A stretch of DNA of 32,134 nt from Kiritimatiellia bacterium (GTDB lineage: Bacteria > Verrucomicrobiota > Kiritimatiellia > RFP12 > UBA1067): the NCBI GenBank assembly GCA_017427485.1, contig JAFRSR010000355.1:1-32134 (forward strand), in the 5' to 3' direction. This document shows, piece after piece, positions 8,248 to 16,341 of this stretch (position 1 is the first letter of the stretch; each line of letters opens with the position of its first letter). Below the pieces are notes generated by a model, which did no database searches, was not told where the DNA came from, and saw nothing but the letters and a program-made list of their open reading frames with translations. Position numbers and translations under genes: made by a program.

Positions 8248-8282
8248 TTTCTCACAAATCCCGTAAATCTTGTAATCCTGTC
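8033..8282. repeat. ACAGGATT repeat cluster: two direct and two inverted arrays
   Basis: Four arrays built from 8-10 bp units around ACAGGATT: 8033-8067 and 8110-8144 in direct orientation, 8161-8195 and 8257-8282 inverted. By eye the first two share 31 of 35 bases, and the third is complementary to the second at 31 of 35 positions across a 16-nt loop, so RNA or single-stranded DNA could form a long hairpin. The block is strikingly AT-rich against its surroundings, begins inside the 3' end of the GH106-like frame and ends 33 bp before the next gene. Similar AGGATT-type repeats occur in environmental PVC-group genomes; no transposase is present here. Confidence 0.85.
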
Positions 8283-8326
8283 TGAAAACCCGAACAGTTT
8301 AATTTGAAAACAATATGAGGTCATGT

Positions 8327-9649
8327 ATGAAGTTATTGACGAGTTGGGGGCTGGTTGCGGTCTCGGTGGCGGCGAACGCGGCGGCTTTGCCGGACGAGAC
8401 GTGCGACGTGGCCGTGGTCGGCGGCGGCGCCGCTGGCGTGGCCGCCGCCGTGCAGAGCGGACGCGCCGGCGCGCGGACCGTGCTGATCGAGCAGGGACAC
8501 CAGGTGGGCGGCAACATGACGAGCGGCGGCGTCAACTTCCCCGGGCTGTTCCACGCGTGGGGCCGGCAGGTGATCGACGGCGTCGGCTGGGAGATCGTGA
8601 CCAACTGCGTGGCGCTTGACGGCCGCACGCTGCCGGATTTCACGAAGCCGACGGGACGCCAGCACTGGCGCCATCAGGTGACGGTCAACATCCCGCTGTA
8701 CGTGGCGCTCGCGGAGGAGGCGCTGACGAAGGCCGGCGTCACGATCCATTACCACGCCGCGCCGACGCGCATCGTACGGGACGGCGAGTGGTGGAAAATC
8801 TCCGTGGCGGCCGTCGGCGACACGCGCACGGTCACGTGCCGCCAGATCGTCGACTGCACGGGGAACGGCGCCGTGGCGTCGCTGCTGGGGCTGGAGCGCA
8901 TGCGGGAGAGCACGTGCCAGCCGGGTTCGTTCGTCTACAAGATATCCCCGGAGACACCGCTCGACGCGCTCGACGCGGAGGCGCTGGAGGCGGCCCGCGC
9001 GAAGGCCGTGATGGAAGGGCGTCTCCTCCCGAACGACACGCGCGCCGGCGTGATGGGCTTTTTGCGTCGGGGCGGCGACACCGCCAACTACATTGACGAC
9101 GCCGACAACTCCACGGCCGACCTGCGCACGCAGACGAACCTGCGCGGACGGGCCTCGATGCTCAGGATGTACCGCTTCCTGAAGTCGCTGCCGGGACTGG
9201 GGAACGTGCGGCTGCTGGCCATGTCGCCGGAGGTGGGCGTGCGGGAAACGTTCCGCGTGCGCGGGGAATACGTCGTCACGCACGAGGACTACACCTCCGG
9301 GCGGACGTACGCGGATTCGGTCTGCTACGCGTTCTACCCGATCGACCTCCACGACAAGGTGAGCGGCATACGTCCCGCGCACCTGAAGGAGGGCATGGTG
9401 GCAACCGTTCCGCTGCGCGCGCTCGTGGTCAAGGGCGTGGACGGCGTGCTCGTGGCCGGCCGATGCGTGAGCAGCGACCGCCTGGCGAACTCGGCGCTGC
9501 GTGTGGAGGCGACGTGCATGGCGACGGGACAGGCGGCCGGCGCGGCCGCCGCCCTCGCCGCGCGGCACAAAACGACCGCCCTGAAAATCGACTTCGGCGA
9601 ACTGGCCGCGCTTCTCCGCGCCCACCGAGCCATCGTCCCGGGCATGTAA
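8327..9649 (+). CDS. Exported FAD-dependent oxidoreductase (FAD_oxidored family)
   Basis: A 440-residue protein with a short signal peptide (MKLLTSWGLVAVSVAANAAA). It carries the dinucleotide motif VAVVGGGAAGVAAA, then VLIEQGHQVGGNMTSGG, a mid-protein CTGNGAVASLLG, and the closing FAD motif GVLVAGRCVSSDRLANSALR followed by ATGQAAGAAAAL. This is the family of GxGxxG flavoproteins often found exported and beside glycan-degradation genes in Verrucomicrobia, Planctomycetes and Lentisphaerae; the substrate is not known. ATG 8327 is preferred over in-frame ATG 8315 because GAGG (8317-8320) lies 6 nt before it. No convincing promoter is visible in the repeat-rich leader, so it may be read through from the GH106-like gene. 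Confidence 0.87.
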   Translation: MKLLTSWGLVAVSVAANAAALPDETCDVAVVGGGAAGVAAAVQSGRAGARTVLIEQGHQVGGNMTSGGVNFPGLFHAWGRQVIDGVGWEIVTNCVALDGRTLPDFTKPTGRQHWRHQVTVNIPLYVALAEEALTKAGVTIHYHAAPTRIVRDGEWWKISVAAVGDTRTVTCRQIVDCTGNGAVASLLGLERMRESTCQPGSFVYKISPETPLDALDAEALEAARAKAVMEGRLLPNDTRAGVMGFLRRGGDTANYIDDADNSTADLRTQTNLRGRASMLRMYRFLKSLPGLGNVRLLAMSPEVGVRETFRVRGEYVVTHEDYTSGRTYADSVCYAFYPIDLHDKVSGIRPAHLKEGMVATVPLRALVVKGVDGVLVAGRCVSSDRLANSALRVEATCMATGQAAGAAAALAARHKTTALKIDFGELAALLRAHRAIVPGM

Positions 9650-9656
9650 ATCGCGC

Positions 9657-9685
9657 TTGCGGGGGAGGCTGGGTTTTGCTATCAT
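9657..9685 (+). promoter_or_regulatory. Extended -10 promoter before surface protein 9767
   Basis: TTGCGG (9657-9662), a 17-bp spacer and TATCAT (9680-9685) with the extended element TGC directly before it (TTTTGCTATCAT). It starts 8 bp after the FAD gene and predicts a leader of about 75 nt. Confidence 0.65.
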
Positions 9686-9766
9686 TCACAAAACTTCTCC
9701 TAACTGCCAAAGGGTGGAACGGAGAGGCGTGCGATCTCAGGTAGACCGACGAAGGAGAAGCCCAAC

Positions 9767-11977
9767 ATGAAAAAACTGTGTCTTGCGGCGGCGATTGCCG
9801 CCAGCCTCGCGTGCGTGCGCACGTACGCGCTGCTCGAAGTGAGCGGCGACTACACGATAACTACAGGTACGATTGACGTGCCATTGGTGTTCACGGGCGA
9901 CGCCAACCTCACCATCGCGGAGAACGTCGGGTCGTCCACGTCCCTCGGCGTGTTCCTCGGCACCGTCACGAACGACGGACACAACGTGACGATCAACATG
10001 GAGAGCGGCTGCAAGGCGCAAGTCAACTGGTTCCAGAACCTGAACGGTGCCACCATGAAGATCAACTTCAAGGGCGGCAGGTTCACGGACGGTGGCGGCT
10101 GGGGATCGCGCTGGTTCAAGACACCTGCGGGATGTACGGTGGAATTGGCGTCAGTGGACGGCAACAACATCTGGATCACGCATCCGAACTCGCAGCACAA
10201 GTATCTCAACGATGGCGACGGGCGCGTGTTCACGTCCGGCTCGGGCAAGTTCCTGGTGCAGACGGCGAACATCCACAACGGAACGCTGCTGTACTTCCGG
10301 GCCAACATTCCAAGTACGAATTATTTCCACACGGGCGGCACAACTTTCTCCGGCAACAGTGATAGCAACGGTGGCTGGTTTACATTCACGGGGAACAATC
10401 AGTTCCCTCCGGGACGGGTGGAGATCGGGCGTGCGGCAAACGCGGGCGGCGCGTGGGTGAACCTCGACGGCAAGTCGCAGACGGCGGAGCAGGTCGTTCG
10501 CGTCGGCTCGTATGGCTGCATCACGAATACGAGTTCCACGGCGGGCACGCTCGTATTCAGCAAGGCTGATTCGTTGCTGGATTGTCCTGTGCAGGGCAAC
10601 GTGGTCGTGCAGAAGACGGGCTCGTCCACTACGCTCACGGTGAAGCGCGGCCCCATCTCCACGCTTGAGTTGCGGGAGGGCATGGTGCTCGTGAAGCCGG
10701 ATACGGCGGGAACAACGGTCAAGGTTGGCAGACTGCGCGTCTACAGCGGCGCGACGCTGACGGTAGACGGGTGCATACTCGAAGCGGATGCGGCGGACAT
10801 CGGCTTGAGCGCGACGCTAACGTGCGTGAACGGCGGCCGGTTGCGAATCTCGGTGGCGGCGAACACGACGAACGTGATGGATGCGGCCAGTTGGAGCGGC
10901 GGTTCGCTGGAGAAGACGGGCGCGGGCACGGTCGGTCTGGGCACGGACACCGCTCTGGCTCTGACCGGTTTCAACGTGGCGGAAGGTACGCTCCGGTTGG
11001 GACGCCTCGGCGTCACCAACCGCTTCTGGCGCGTGTCGATCAAAAGAACGAACAACGGCGGCAAGCTGGCATTGGGGCCGTTCCGCCTCTACGACCGCGA
11101 CAACAACATGACGGACGGAGGTACTTACAACGGCGGCGACGGAAACGGCACCTATACAGACAAGTCCTCAGCGGGCATCTCGGCCAGCCAGCTGGCGGCG
11201 AAACAGTTCATCTGCTCGCGGACGGACTATGAGCCGAACAGGAACCAGAGCGGCAGCAACTATCGCCCGCCGTACGCCATGTTTGGTTCATCAACCGTGT
11301 TCAGCTGCATGTTCGTCAATGCGCCGAGTCCTTCGGTTGACAATCCGGCAAGCTGGGTGGTGATGACCTATCGCATTCCGGACACGTATGCAGTCACTCA
11401 CGGCTACGACCCGAAGTCGCAGTGGGAAGGCGTGAACAACCATCCCGGCACGTGGAGCATCGAGTCCAGCCCCGATGGCACGGACGGAAGCTGGGAACTG
11501 GTCGATGAGAGGAGCGGACAGGCTGCCGCGAACGGGCAGACGTGGTATCATGGCGGAAACAACGGTACGTCGGGCAATCCGTCGTCGTGGGATCCCTACA
11601 CCTTCCAGTCGCTCCGCAGGGGCGGCGGCATCTCGCCGGCGGCGAACGTGCAGGTGGCGGCAGGAGCGACACTGGACGCGACGCTGGTGGACGGCGGGCA
11701 GGCGGTGTCGAGCCTGACCGTGGACTATACGGCAGGCGGCGGAACGCTGAAGGGCGTGAAGTTCGCGGCGGTCGGCACGCTGAACCTCGTGAACGTGCCG
11801 GCCGGCACGAAGCTCTCGGAATACGCGGTGCCGCTGACGTTCGAGGGCGCCGGCGACACGTCGAACGCCCGGACCTGGTCGGTGCAGGTGGATGGCGTGG
11901 CGACCCGCGCCAAGCTGAAGTGGCAGGACGGCGGCCTCTTCGTGCCCAGCGCCGGCACGATCGTGACTTTCCGCTAG
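9767..11977 (+). CDS. Exported beta-strand-rich surface protein with discoidin-like module and FR C-terminus
   Basis: A 736-residue protein of unknown function with a signal peptide (MKKLCLAAAIAASLACVRTYA). Residues of about 25-420 are Gly/Thr/Val-rich beta repeats in the style of autotransporter-associated strands (GDYTITTGTIDVPLVFTGD, SLEKTGAGTVGLG, AEGTLRLGRLG). A module from about 425 to 620 (FWRVSIKRTN, FRLYDRDNN, ASWVVMTYRIPDTYAVTHGYD, WSIESSPDGTDGSWELVDER) looks like an F5/8 type C (discoidin) carbohydrate-binding fold. The end is SAGTIVTFR-stop, matching two other proteins of the window. The SD AAGGAG is at 9752-9757, 9 nt before ATG. It has its own promoter. Likely at the cell surface, perhaps binding or organising a glycan; no catalytic motif is seen. 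Confidence 0.8.
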   Translation: MKKLCLAAAIAASLACVRTYALLEVSGDYTITTGTIDVPLVFTGDANLTIAENVGSSTSLGVFLGTVTNDGHNVTINMESGCKAQVNWFQNLNGATMKINFKGGRFTDGGGWGSRWFKTPAGCTVELASVDGNNIWITHPNSQHKYLNDGDGRVFTSGSGKFLVQTANIHNGTLLYFRANIPSTNYFHTGGTTFSGNSDSNGGWFTFTGNNQFPPGRVEIGRAANAGGAWVNLDGKSQTAEQVVRVGSYGCITNTSSTAGTLVFSKADSLLDCPVQGNVVVQKTGSSTTLTVKRGPISTLELREGMVLVKPDTAGTTVKVGRLRVYSGATLTVDGCILEADAADIGLSATLTCVNGGRLRISVAANTTNVMDAASWSGGSLEKTGAGTVGLGTDTALALTGFNVAEGTLRLGRLGVTNRFWRVSIKRTNNGGKLALGPFRLYDRDNNMTDGGTYNGGDGNGTYTDKSSAGISASQLAAKQFICSRTDYEPNRNQSGSNYRPPYAMFGSSTVFSCMFVNAPSPSVDNPASWVVMTYRIPDTYAVTHGYDPKSQWEGVNNHPGTWSIESSPDGTDGSWELVDERSGQAAANGQTWYHGGNNGTSGNPSSWDPYTFQSLRRGGGISPAANVQVAAGATLDATLVDGGQAVSSLTVDYTAGGGTLKGVKFAAVGTLNLVNVPAGTKLSEYAVPLTFEGAGDTSNARTWSVQVDGVATRAKLKWQDGGLFVPSAGTIVTFR

Positions 11978-12011
11978 AGAGGAAACCTTGGACTTCTGGA
12001 AAGTCTCCCTT

Positions 12012-12063
12012 GGGACAACGGACGTCCCGCCCGTTGCGGGAGCGGCCGCGCTTGTCGCGGCCG
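12012..12063. repeat. Run of three GC hairpins in the intergenic gap
   Basis: GGGAC/GTCCC (12012-12016, 12024-12028), CCCG-TTG-CGGG (12030-12040) and a perfect 8-bp stem CGGCCGCG-CTTGT-CGCGGCCG (12043-12063). The last is followed by TAAAAAG, not by a T tract, so it is not a classical terminator. It may stop or protect transcripts or be a REP-like element; only one copy is seen here. Confidence 0.55.
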
Positions 12064-12089
12064 ACGGCTAAAAAGTGGCAGGAATAGAC

Positions 12090-13745
12090 ATGGCAAAGCA
12101 GAAAGCAAACGCCGATGGATTCGGCAAGTTCAAGTTCGAGCTGACGGGCGTCGGCTCGCGGGTGGTCGTGATTCCGGAACACATCACCCTTGACAAGGTG
12201 CACGAACTCGTGCAGGGGCTCTTTCACTGGGAAAATTACCATCTGTGGGAATTCCAGGACGGCGCAGGACGAAATTTTGGGCACAAAGGCGATACCGAAT
12301 GGATATCGCCATCGGACGAGCGGCTTATTTCGCCGTCGAAGGTCTGTCTTTCCGACGTTCTGCCGGAGCGTGGCGGGAAACTCCGCTACACGTATGATTT
12401 CGGCGACGACTGGCGGCACGTGATCACGCGTATGGCGGATCCGAAGACGCCGGGCATCTACTGCGTGAAGACGGAGGGGCCTGACGGCATTGAGGACATC
12501 GGCGGCGTGTGGGGGCTTCAGTGCTGCAAGGAGGATTGGCACGTGCCGGACGTCGCCGAGATCACGAAGCGGCTGGCGCGCATCAGGTTCAACCCGAAAA
12601 AGTCCGGCACGGGACTCCTGAAGAAAGAGACTGAAGAGCTGGATGCCGTCATCAAGTCGTTGAACGACTTTGAATGGGAGTGGTTGTGCCAGCTCGGGGA
12701 AAAGGGCTTCGCCCGGATGTGGCGCAAGAACGAACGCCTTGAACAACTCGTCAGCCTCTTGCCCGGTATCAGGTATCTCAAGATGTCGTCCGCTATGTGG
12801 GGCGGAGACACCTATGATGCCGAACCAGAATTCCGTCGCTATTGGCGCAAGATGCGCGACACATGGGCGCAGATGCGCGCTCTGCCGGACGAAGGTGTGC
12901 AGGCCTTGCACGAACCTCCGAGCGACGTTCAGGACGAGATATACGACTTCGCCTGCGCGGCGGCATGCCTTTACGGGGCGGTAGGGGAATCCGACCTTTG
13001 CGAGCTGTTTGACAAATGGCGCGGAGAGGCGGATTGGCTGAAGAATGCCACGAAGGAAACGGCGTCCTACGCCCTGCAGCTTGTGCGGAGGAAGATGTTC
13101 GCCAAAAACGCGCTGGCCTATGTTTCCGACGGCTTGGCCATTTCGAGCATGAAGTATCCTCCAGACGGCCGCAAAGGCGTGGGCGGCTTTGTGGCGGACA
13201 AGACGCTCGCTGAGATGCTGGAGCGGCGCAGCGGCAAGACACGCTGGTATCCCGAAACGTATGACGATTTCCTCTACTACTGCGATGGCGGCTATGACAA
13301 CTCGAAAGAGTACGACGAGCTGGAACTTTTCATCGTGGGAACTTGGAACATCGACAAGAAGAACCGATTGGATGCGGCGGACTTGGATGACACCATGGCC
13401 GACGTATTCTATGTCTTTTCCACGGGGCGTGGATGTCAGGCTGCCGTTGAGGCGATTCGCGAGCAGTTCGACATGTCAGACCTGTCGTCTCGCGAGCTCT
13501 CAACGCTCACAAAGCTTCTCGTGAACGCCTCGAACGCGACCCGGCATGATTCTAACTGGGGGTATACGCCAAAGGAGATGGCCGCGATGTACGGCGAAAC
13601 GACAGACGTGCCGCCGGCGCAGTATGACTTCGCGGTCAATCCCAATGTGCCGGTTGTCCGCAAGGAAGTCAAGGTCGGTCGGAACGACCCCTGCCCCTGC
13701 GGAAGCGGCAAGAAGTACAAGAAATGCTGCGGCCGCGGGAAGTGA
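12090..13745 (+). CDS. pRiA4b ORF-3-like protein with C-terminal SEC-C zinc motif
   Basis: A 551-residue cytoplasmic protein. The N-terminal part (about 1-175) has the pRiA4b ORF-3 signature: [30 protein letters not shown], broken up as [28 protein letters not shown] and GGVWGL. The middle (about 180-520) is unassigned and helical. The C-terminus is a canonical SEC-C zinc-binding motif, [22 protein letters not shown] 12090 is preferred to the in-frame GTG 12075 because AGGA (12080-12083) lies 6 nt upstream of the ATG. The family is named from a plasmid and shares a fold with transposon passenger proteins, but its function is unknown. It has no signal peptide, unlike its neighbours, and lies 25 bp before the exported glycosidase pair. 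Confidence 0.85.
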   Translation: MAKQKANADGFGKFKFELTGVGSRVVVIPEHITLDKVHELVQGLFHWENYHLWEFQDGAGRNFGHKGDTEWISPSDERLISPSKVCLSDVLPERGGKLRYTYDFGDDWRHVITRMADPKTPGIYCVKTEGPDGIEDIGGVWGLQCCKEDWHVPDVAEITKRLARIRFNPKKSGTGLLKKETEELDAVIKSLNDFEWEWLCQLGEKGFARMWRKNERLEQLVSLLPGIRYLKMSSAMWGGDTYDAEPEFRRYWRKMRDTWAQMRALPDEGVQALHEPPSDVQDEIYDFACAAACLYGAVGESDLCELFDKWRGEADWLKNATKETASYALQLVRRKMFAKNALAYVSDGLAISSMKYPPDGRKGVGGFVADKTLAEMLERRSGKTRWYPETYDDFLYYCDGGYDNSKEYDELELFIVGTWNIDKKNRLDAADLDDTMADVFYVFSTGRGCQAAVEAIREQFDMSDLSSRELSTLTKLLVNASNATRHDSNWGYTPKEMAAMYGETTDVPPAQYDFAVNPNVPVVRKEVKVGRNDPCPCGSGKKYKKCCGRGK

Positions 13746-13770
13746 AAAGGGCGCAAAGGAAGTATCGGCG

Positions 13771-15045
13771 ATGCAAAAAAACGGTAGTTGTTTGCCTTGT
13801 GGCGGCAAGATGAAGCAGTGGATCGCCTGTTGCGTTGCGGCGGTCGCGGCAGTCGCGAGCGGGGGGCTCCGGACGAACGACTATTCGTGGGTGCGCGGCA
13901 CGCACTACTATCCCACGAACGACGCGGCCGTGATCGCGCGCGAGCTCGGCTACGGCAAGCGCGTGGGGTTGAATACGATCCGGTTCCGGATGCAGATGGA
14001 GGACTGGCGCAAGGACCCGAACGGCTACACTGAGAAAATCCGCACGTTCGTCCGGTGCGTCTGGGCGAACGGCTACTGGTCGATGCCGTTCATCTTCAAC
14101 GGAAACCATTCCAAGCCAGAGATGTTCGAAGAGGCGGCCTGGACGGAGTGTGCCGCGTACGCGACCGATCTCGTGACGGCGCTGAAGGACGAGCCGGGCC
14201 TCCTGATGTGGGACGTGATGAACGAGCCGGTCCAGAATCCGTGGATTTACCGCGAGAAGGACAAGAAGGAGCGCCAACGGCGCCGCGAGCTTGTGTGGGC
14301 GTTCACGCGGCGCGCCTGCGCGCTCGTCCGGCGTCTCGACCCCGGCACGCCCCTCACGCTCGGCCACACGCGCGCGTGGGAGATCGAGCCGACGGCGGAG
14401 ATCGTGGACGTCATCTCGTTCCACGACTACGAGCCGACGCGCGCGAAGATGGAATACAACTTCAACCTCGCCGAATCGCTTGGCAAGAAATATGGCAAGC
14501 CCGTCATCAATTCGGAAATGGGGTGCCTTGCGCGCGCGAACCCGTACGACATGGTGCTGGAGGAGTGCCAGCGCCGCAGGATGGGCTGGATCATCTACGG
14601 ACACATGATCCGCCGCCGCTCGGACAACATGCACGGCGTGTTCTACACGGACGGCACGGTGCGCGATCCCGCGACGGTCGCGGCGATGATGGGCTGCTTC
14701 CGCTGCCGCGACACGTCCGTGATCATTCCCGGCCTCGCCAACCGCGAGGGATCGGCACGAAAGGCCGTCGACCGCCTGCGCCGGGCGCTCGCGGGAGTCA
14801 AGCCCGAGAACTCGTTCACGTGGCGGTTCGCGTCCACACGTGAGCTGCTGGAAGCCTCCGAGCACGCGGCGAACCTGCTGGAGTGCTGCGACCTCGTACC
14901 GATGGCGATTCCGCCGACGGCGCGGATCGCGGCCTGGCGCAAGATGGAGAATCCGCCGTGGACGGACATCCGGATCTTTGCCTACGACCTCGCCAAGCGG
15001 CTGGAGAAGGCATGCGAACTCTCTCAACAGGAAGAAGAAAAATGA
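13771..15045 (+). CDS. Exported GH5-like glycoside hydrolase, copy 1
   Basis: A 424-residue (beta/alpha)8-type hydrolase of clan GH-A. The hydrophobic export segment WIACCVAAVAAVASGG follows MK at residue 14, so ATG 13810 may be the start; ATG 13771 has the better SD (AAAGGAAG, 8 nt spacing) and is given here. Putative acid/base is Glu152 in DVMNEP and the nucleophile Glu249 in NSEMG; DVISFHDY lies between them, as in GH5-type enzymes. After the barrel comes a Cys-containing tail (MMGCFRCRDTS, EHAANLLECC) shared with the next gene. Substrate is unknown; endo-acting or exo-acting beta-glycan hydrolysis is the family norm. The stop overlaps the next start (ATGA, 15042-15045). Confidence 0.85.
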   Translation: MQKNGSCLPCGGKMKQWIACCVAAVAAVASGGLRTNDYSWVRGTHYYPTNDAAVIARELGYGKRVGLNTIRFRMQMEDWRKDPNGYTEKIRTFVRCVWANGYWSMPFIFNGNHSKPEMFEEAAWTECAAYATDLVTALKDEPGLLMWDVMNEPVQNPWIYREKDKKERQRRRELVWAFTRRACALVRRLDPGTPLTLGHTRAWEIEPTAEIVDVISFHDYEPTRAKMEYNFNLAESLGKKYGKPVINSEMGCLARANPYDMVLEECQRRRMGWIIYGHMIRRRSDNMHGVFYTDGTVRDPATVAAMMGCFRCRDTSVIIPGLANREGSARKAVDRLRRALAGVKPENSFTWRFASTRELLEASEHAANLLECCDLVPMAIPPTARIAAWRKMENPPWTDIRIFAYDLAKRLEKACELSQQEEEK

Positions 15046-16262
15046 ACAAGATGCAGATGATGGCTGTCGGCGCGCTGCTGGCGGCGGGGACGGCGCTCGG
15101 CGGCGTGCGGACGAACGACTACGCATGGGTGCGCGGAACGCACTACGGCCCGGGCGGCGATCCCGAGCAGCTCGTCCGCGAGCTGGGCTACGGTCGGCGC
15201 GTGGGGCTGAACGCGACGCGTTTCTGGCTCGGCCGGGGAGCGTGGAACAAGGATCCGAAGGGATACGTGGAACGCGTGCGCGCGTTCGTGCGGATCGCGT
15301 GGGAGAACGGCTACTACTCGATGCCCATCCTCTTCAACGGCAACATGATCAACCCGAAGATGCTGGACGACGGGGAATGGGCGAACTGCGCCGCCTACGC
15401 GAAGGACATCGTGCTGGCGCTGAAAGACGAGCCGGGCCTTCTGATGTGGGACGTGATGAACGAGCCGACCTGCAATCCGTGGGTGAACGCGCAGAAGGAC
15501 AAGACGGAGAAGGAGAGGCGCCGCCAGAAGACCTGGGCGTTCCTGCGCAGGGCATGCGTGCTCGTGCGCGAACTCGACCCGGGTTCGCCGATCACGGTCG
15601 GTTACACCACGGCCTACGAGGCGGAGCCGACCGTCTCGTGCGTGGACGTGATCTCCTTCCACGACTATTCGTCCACGCGCGCGCGCCAGGAGGCGAACTT
15701 CGCGCTCGCCGAATCGCTCGGCAAGAAGTACGGCAAGCCGGTGATCCAGACGGAGACGGGGTGCCTTGCGCGGTCCAATCCCTACGACATGGCGCTTGAG
15801 GCGTGCGAGCGACACAAGATGGGCTGGTTTCTCTTCAACCTCATGATCCGCGGTCGCTGCGACAGCGAGCACGGCGTGTTCTACCCCGACGGCACGGTGC
15901 GCGACCCCGCGACGGTCGCGGCGATGATGGGCTGCTTCCGCTGCCGCGACACGTCCATGATCATCCCCGGCCTCGCCAACCGCGAGGGGTCGGCCAAGCG
16001 CGCCGTGGAGAAAATCCACAAGGCGCTGACGGAATACACGTCGGACGCGTTCGACTACCGTCCCTCGTCCGTGAAGGATTTGCTGGAGGCATCGGAGCAC
16101 GCCGCGAACCTGCTGGAGTGCTGCGAACTGGTGCCGATGGCGATCCCGCCTACGGCGCGGATCGCGGCCTGGCGCAAGATGGAAAAGCCGCCGCTCGCGG
16201 AGATCCGGCGTTTCGCCTACGAACTGGCGCTTGAACTTGAAAAGGCCTGCCAGTTGCTGTAG
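15042..16262 (+). CDS. Exported GH5-like glycoside hydrolase, copy 2 (tandem paralogue)
   Basis: A 406-residue paralogue of the preceding protein, aligned over nearly its whole length, with long identical blocks such as GLLMWDVMNEP and PATVAAMMGCFRCRDTS. The signal peptide is MNKMQMMAVGALLAAGTALG. Both catalytic glutamates are kept: Glu141 in DVMNEP and Glu238 in QTETG, where copy 1 has NSEMG. The differences cluster around active-site loops (HYGPGGDPEQ, NMINPKM, TETG, WFLFNLMIRGR), which suggests a changed substrate rather than simple dosage. The 4-bp ATGA overlap with copy 1 implies coupled translation. Identity to a defined GH5 subfamily cannot be judged by eye; a separate unclassified GH-A group is possible. 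Confidence 0.87.
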   Translation: MNKMQMMAVGALLAAGTALGGVRTNDYAWVRGTHYGPGGDPEQLVRELGYGRRVGLNATRFWLGRGAWNKDPKGYVERVRAFVRIAWENGYYSMPILFNGNMINPKMLDDGEWANCAAYAKDIVLALKDEPGLLMWDVMNEPTCNPWVNAQKDKTEKERRRQKTWAFLRRACVLVRELDPGSPITVGYTTAYEAEPTVSCVDVISFHDYSSTRARQEANFALAESLGKKYGKPVIQTETGCLARSNPYDMALEACERHKMGWFLFNLMIRGRCDSEHGVFYPDGTVRDPATVAAMMGCFRCRDTSMIIPGLANREGSAKRAVEKIHKALTEYTSDAFDYRPSSVKDLLEASEHAANLLECCELVPMAIPPTARIAAWRKMEKPPLAEIRRFAYELALELEKACQLL

Positions 16263-16289
16263 AAATCACATATAAGGAAAATGTGGGGA

Positions 16290-16318
16290 ATGGCAGAGTC
16301 GTTGCTGGCGTCTGCCAT
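16290..16318. repeat. 8-bp inverted repeat overlapping a promoter
   Basis: ATGGCAGA (16290-16297) and TCTGCCAT (16311-16318) are perfect inverted copies 13 bp apart, lying over the -35 region of the promoter before the beta-helix gene. It could be an operator or a transcript-end stem; there is no T tract. Confidence 0.4.
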
Positions 16319-16334
16319 CTAGGTTTGCTATACT
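16306..16334 (+). promoter_or_regulatory. Extended -10 promoter of the beta-helix gene
   Basis: TGGCGT (16306-16311, one base from the TTGCGT seen at 17927), a 17-bp spacer and TATACT (16329-16334) preceded by TGC (TTTGCTATACT). The -10 ends 7 bp before ATG 16342, again predicting a leaderless transcript. Confidence 0.5.
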
Positions 16335-16341
16335 CTGCGGC

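Noticed and set aside
8033-8282. CRISPR array
   Set aside because: The repeats are short 8-10 bp units in both orientations with no regular spacers and no cas genes.
8270-8303. Promoter for the FAD oxidoreductase (TTGTAA and TTTAAT)
   Set aside because: The spacer is about 22 bp and the sequence lies in AT-rich repeats where such matches are expected by chance.
12090-13745. Insertion-sequence or plasmid gene because of the pRiA4b name
   Set aside because: No transposase, terminal repeats or target duplication are visible, and the SEC-C end is usual for chromosomal members.
13771-16262. Assembly duplication of one GH gene
   Set aside because: The copies differ throughout, including at loops and signal peptides, and overlap by ATGA, so they are true paralogues.
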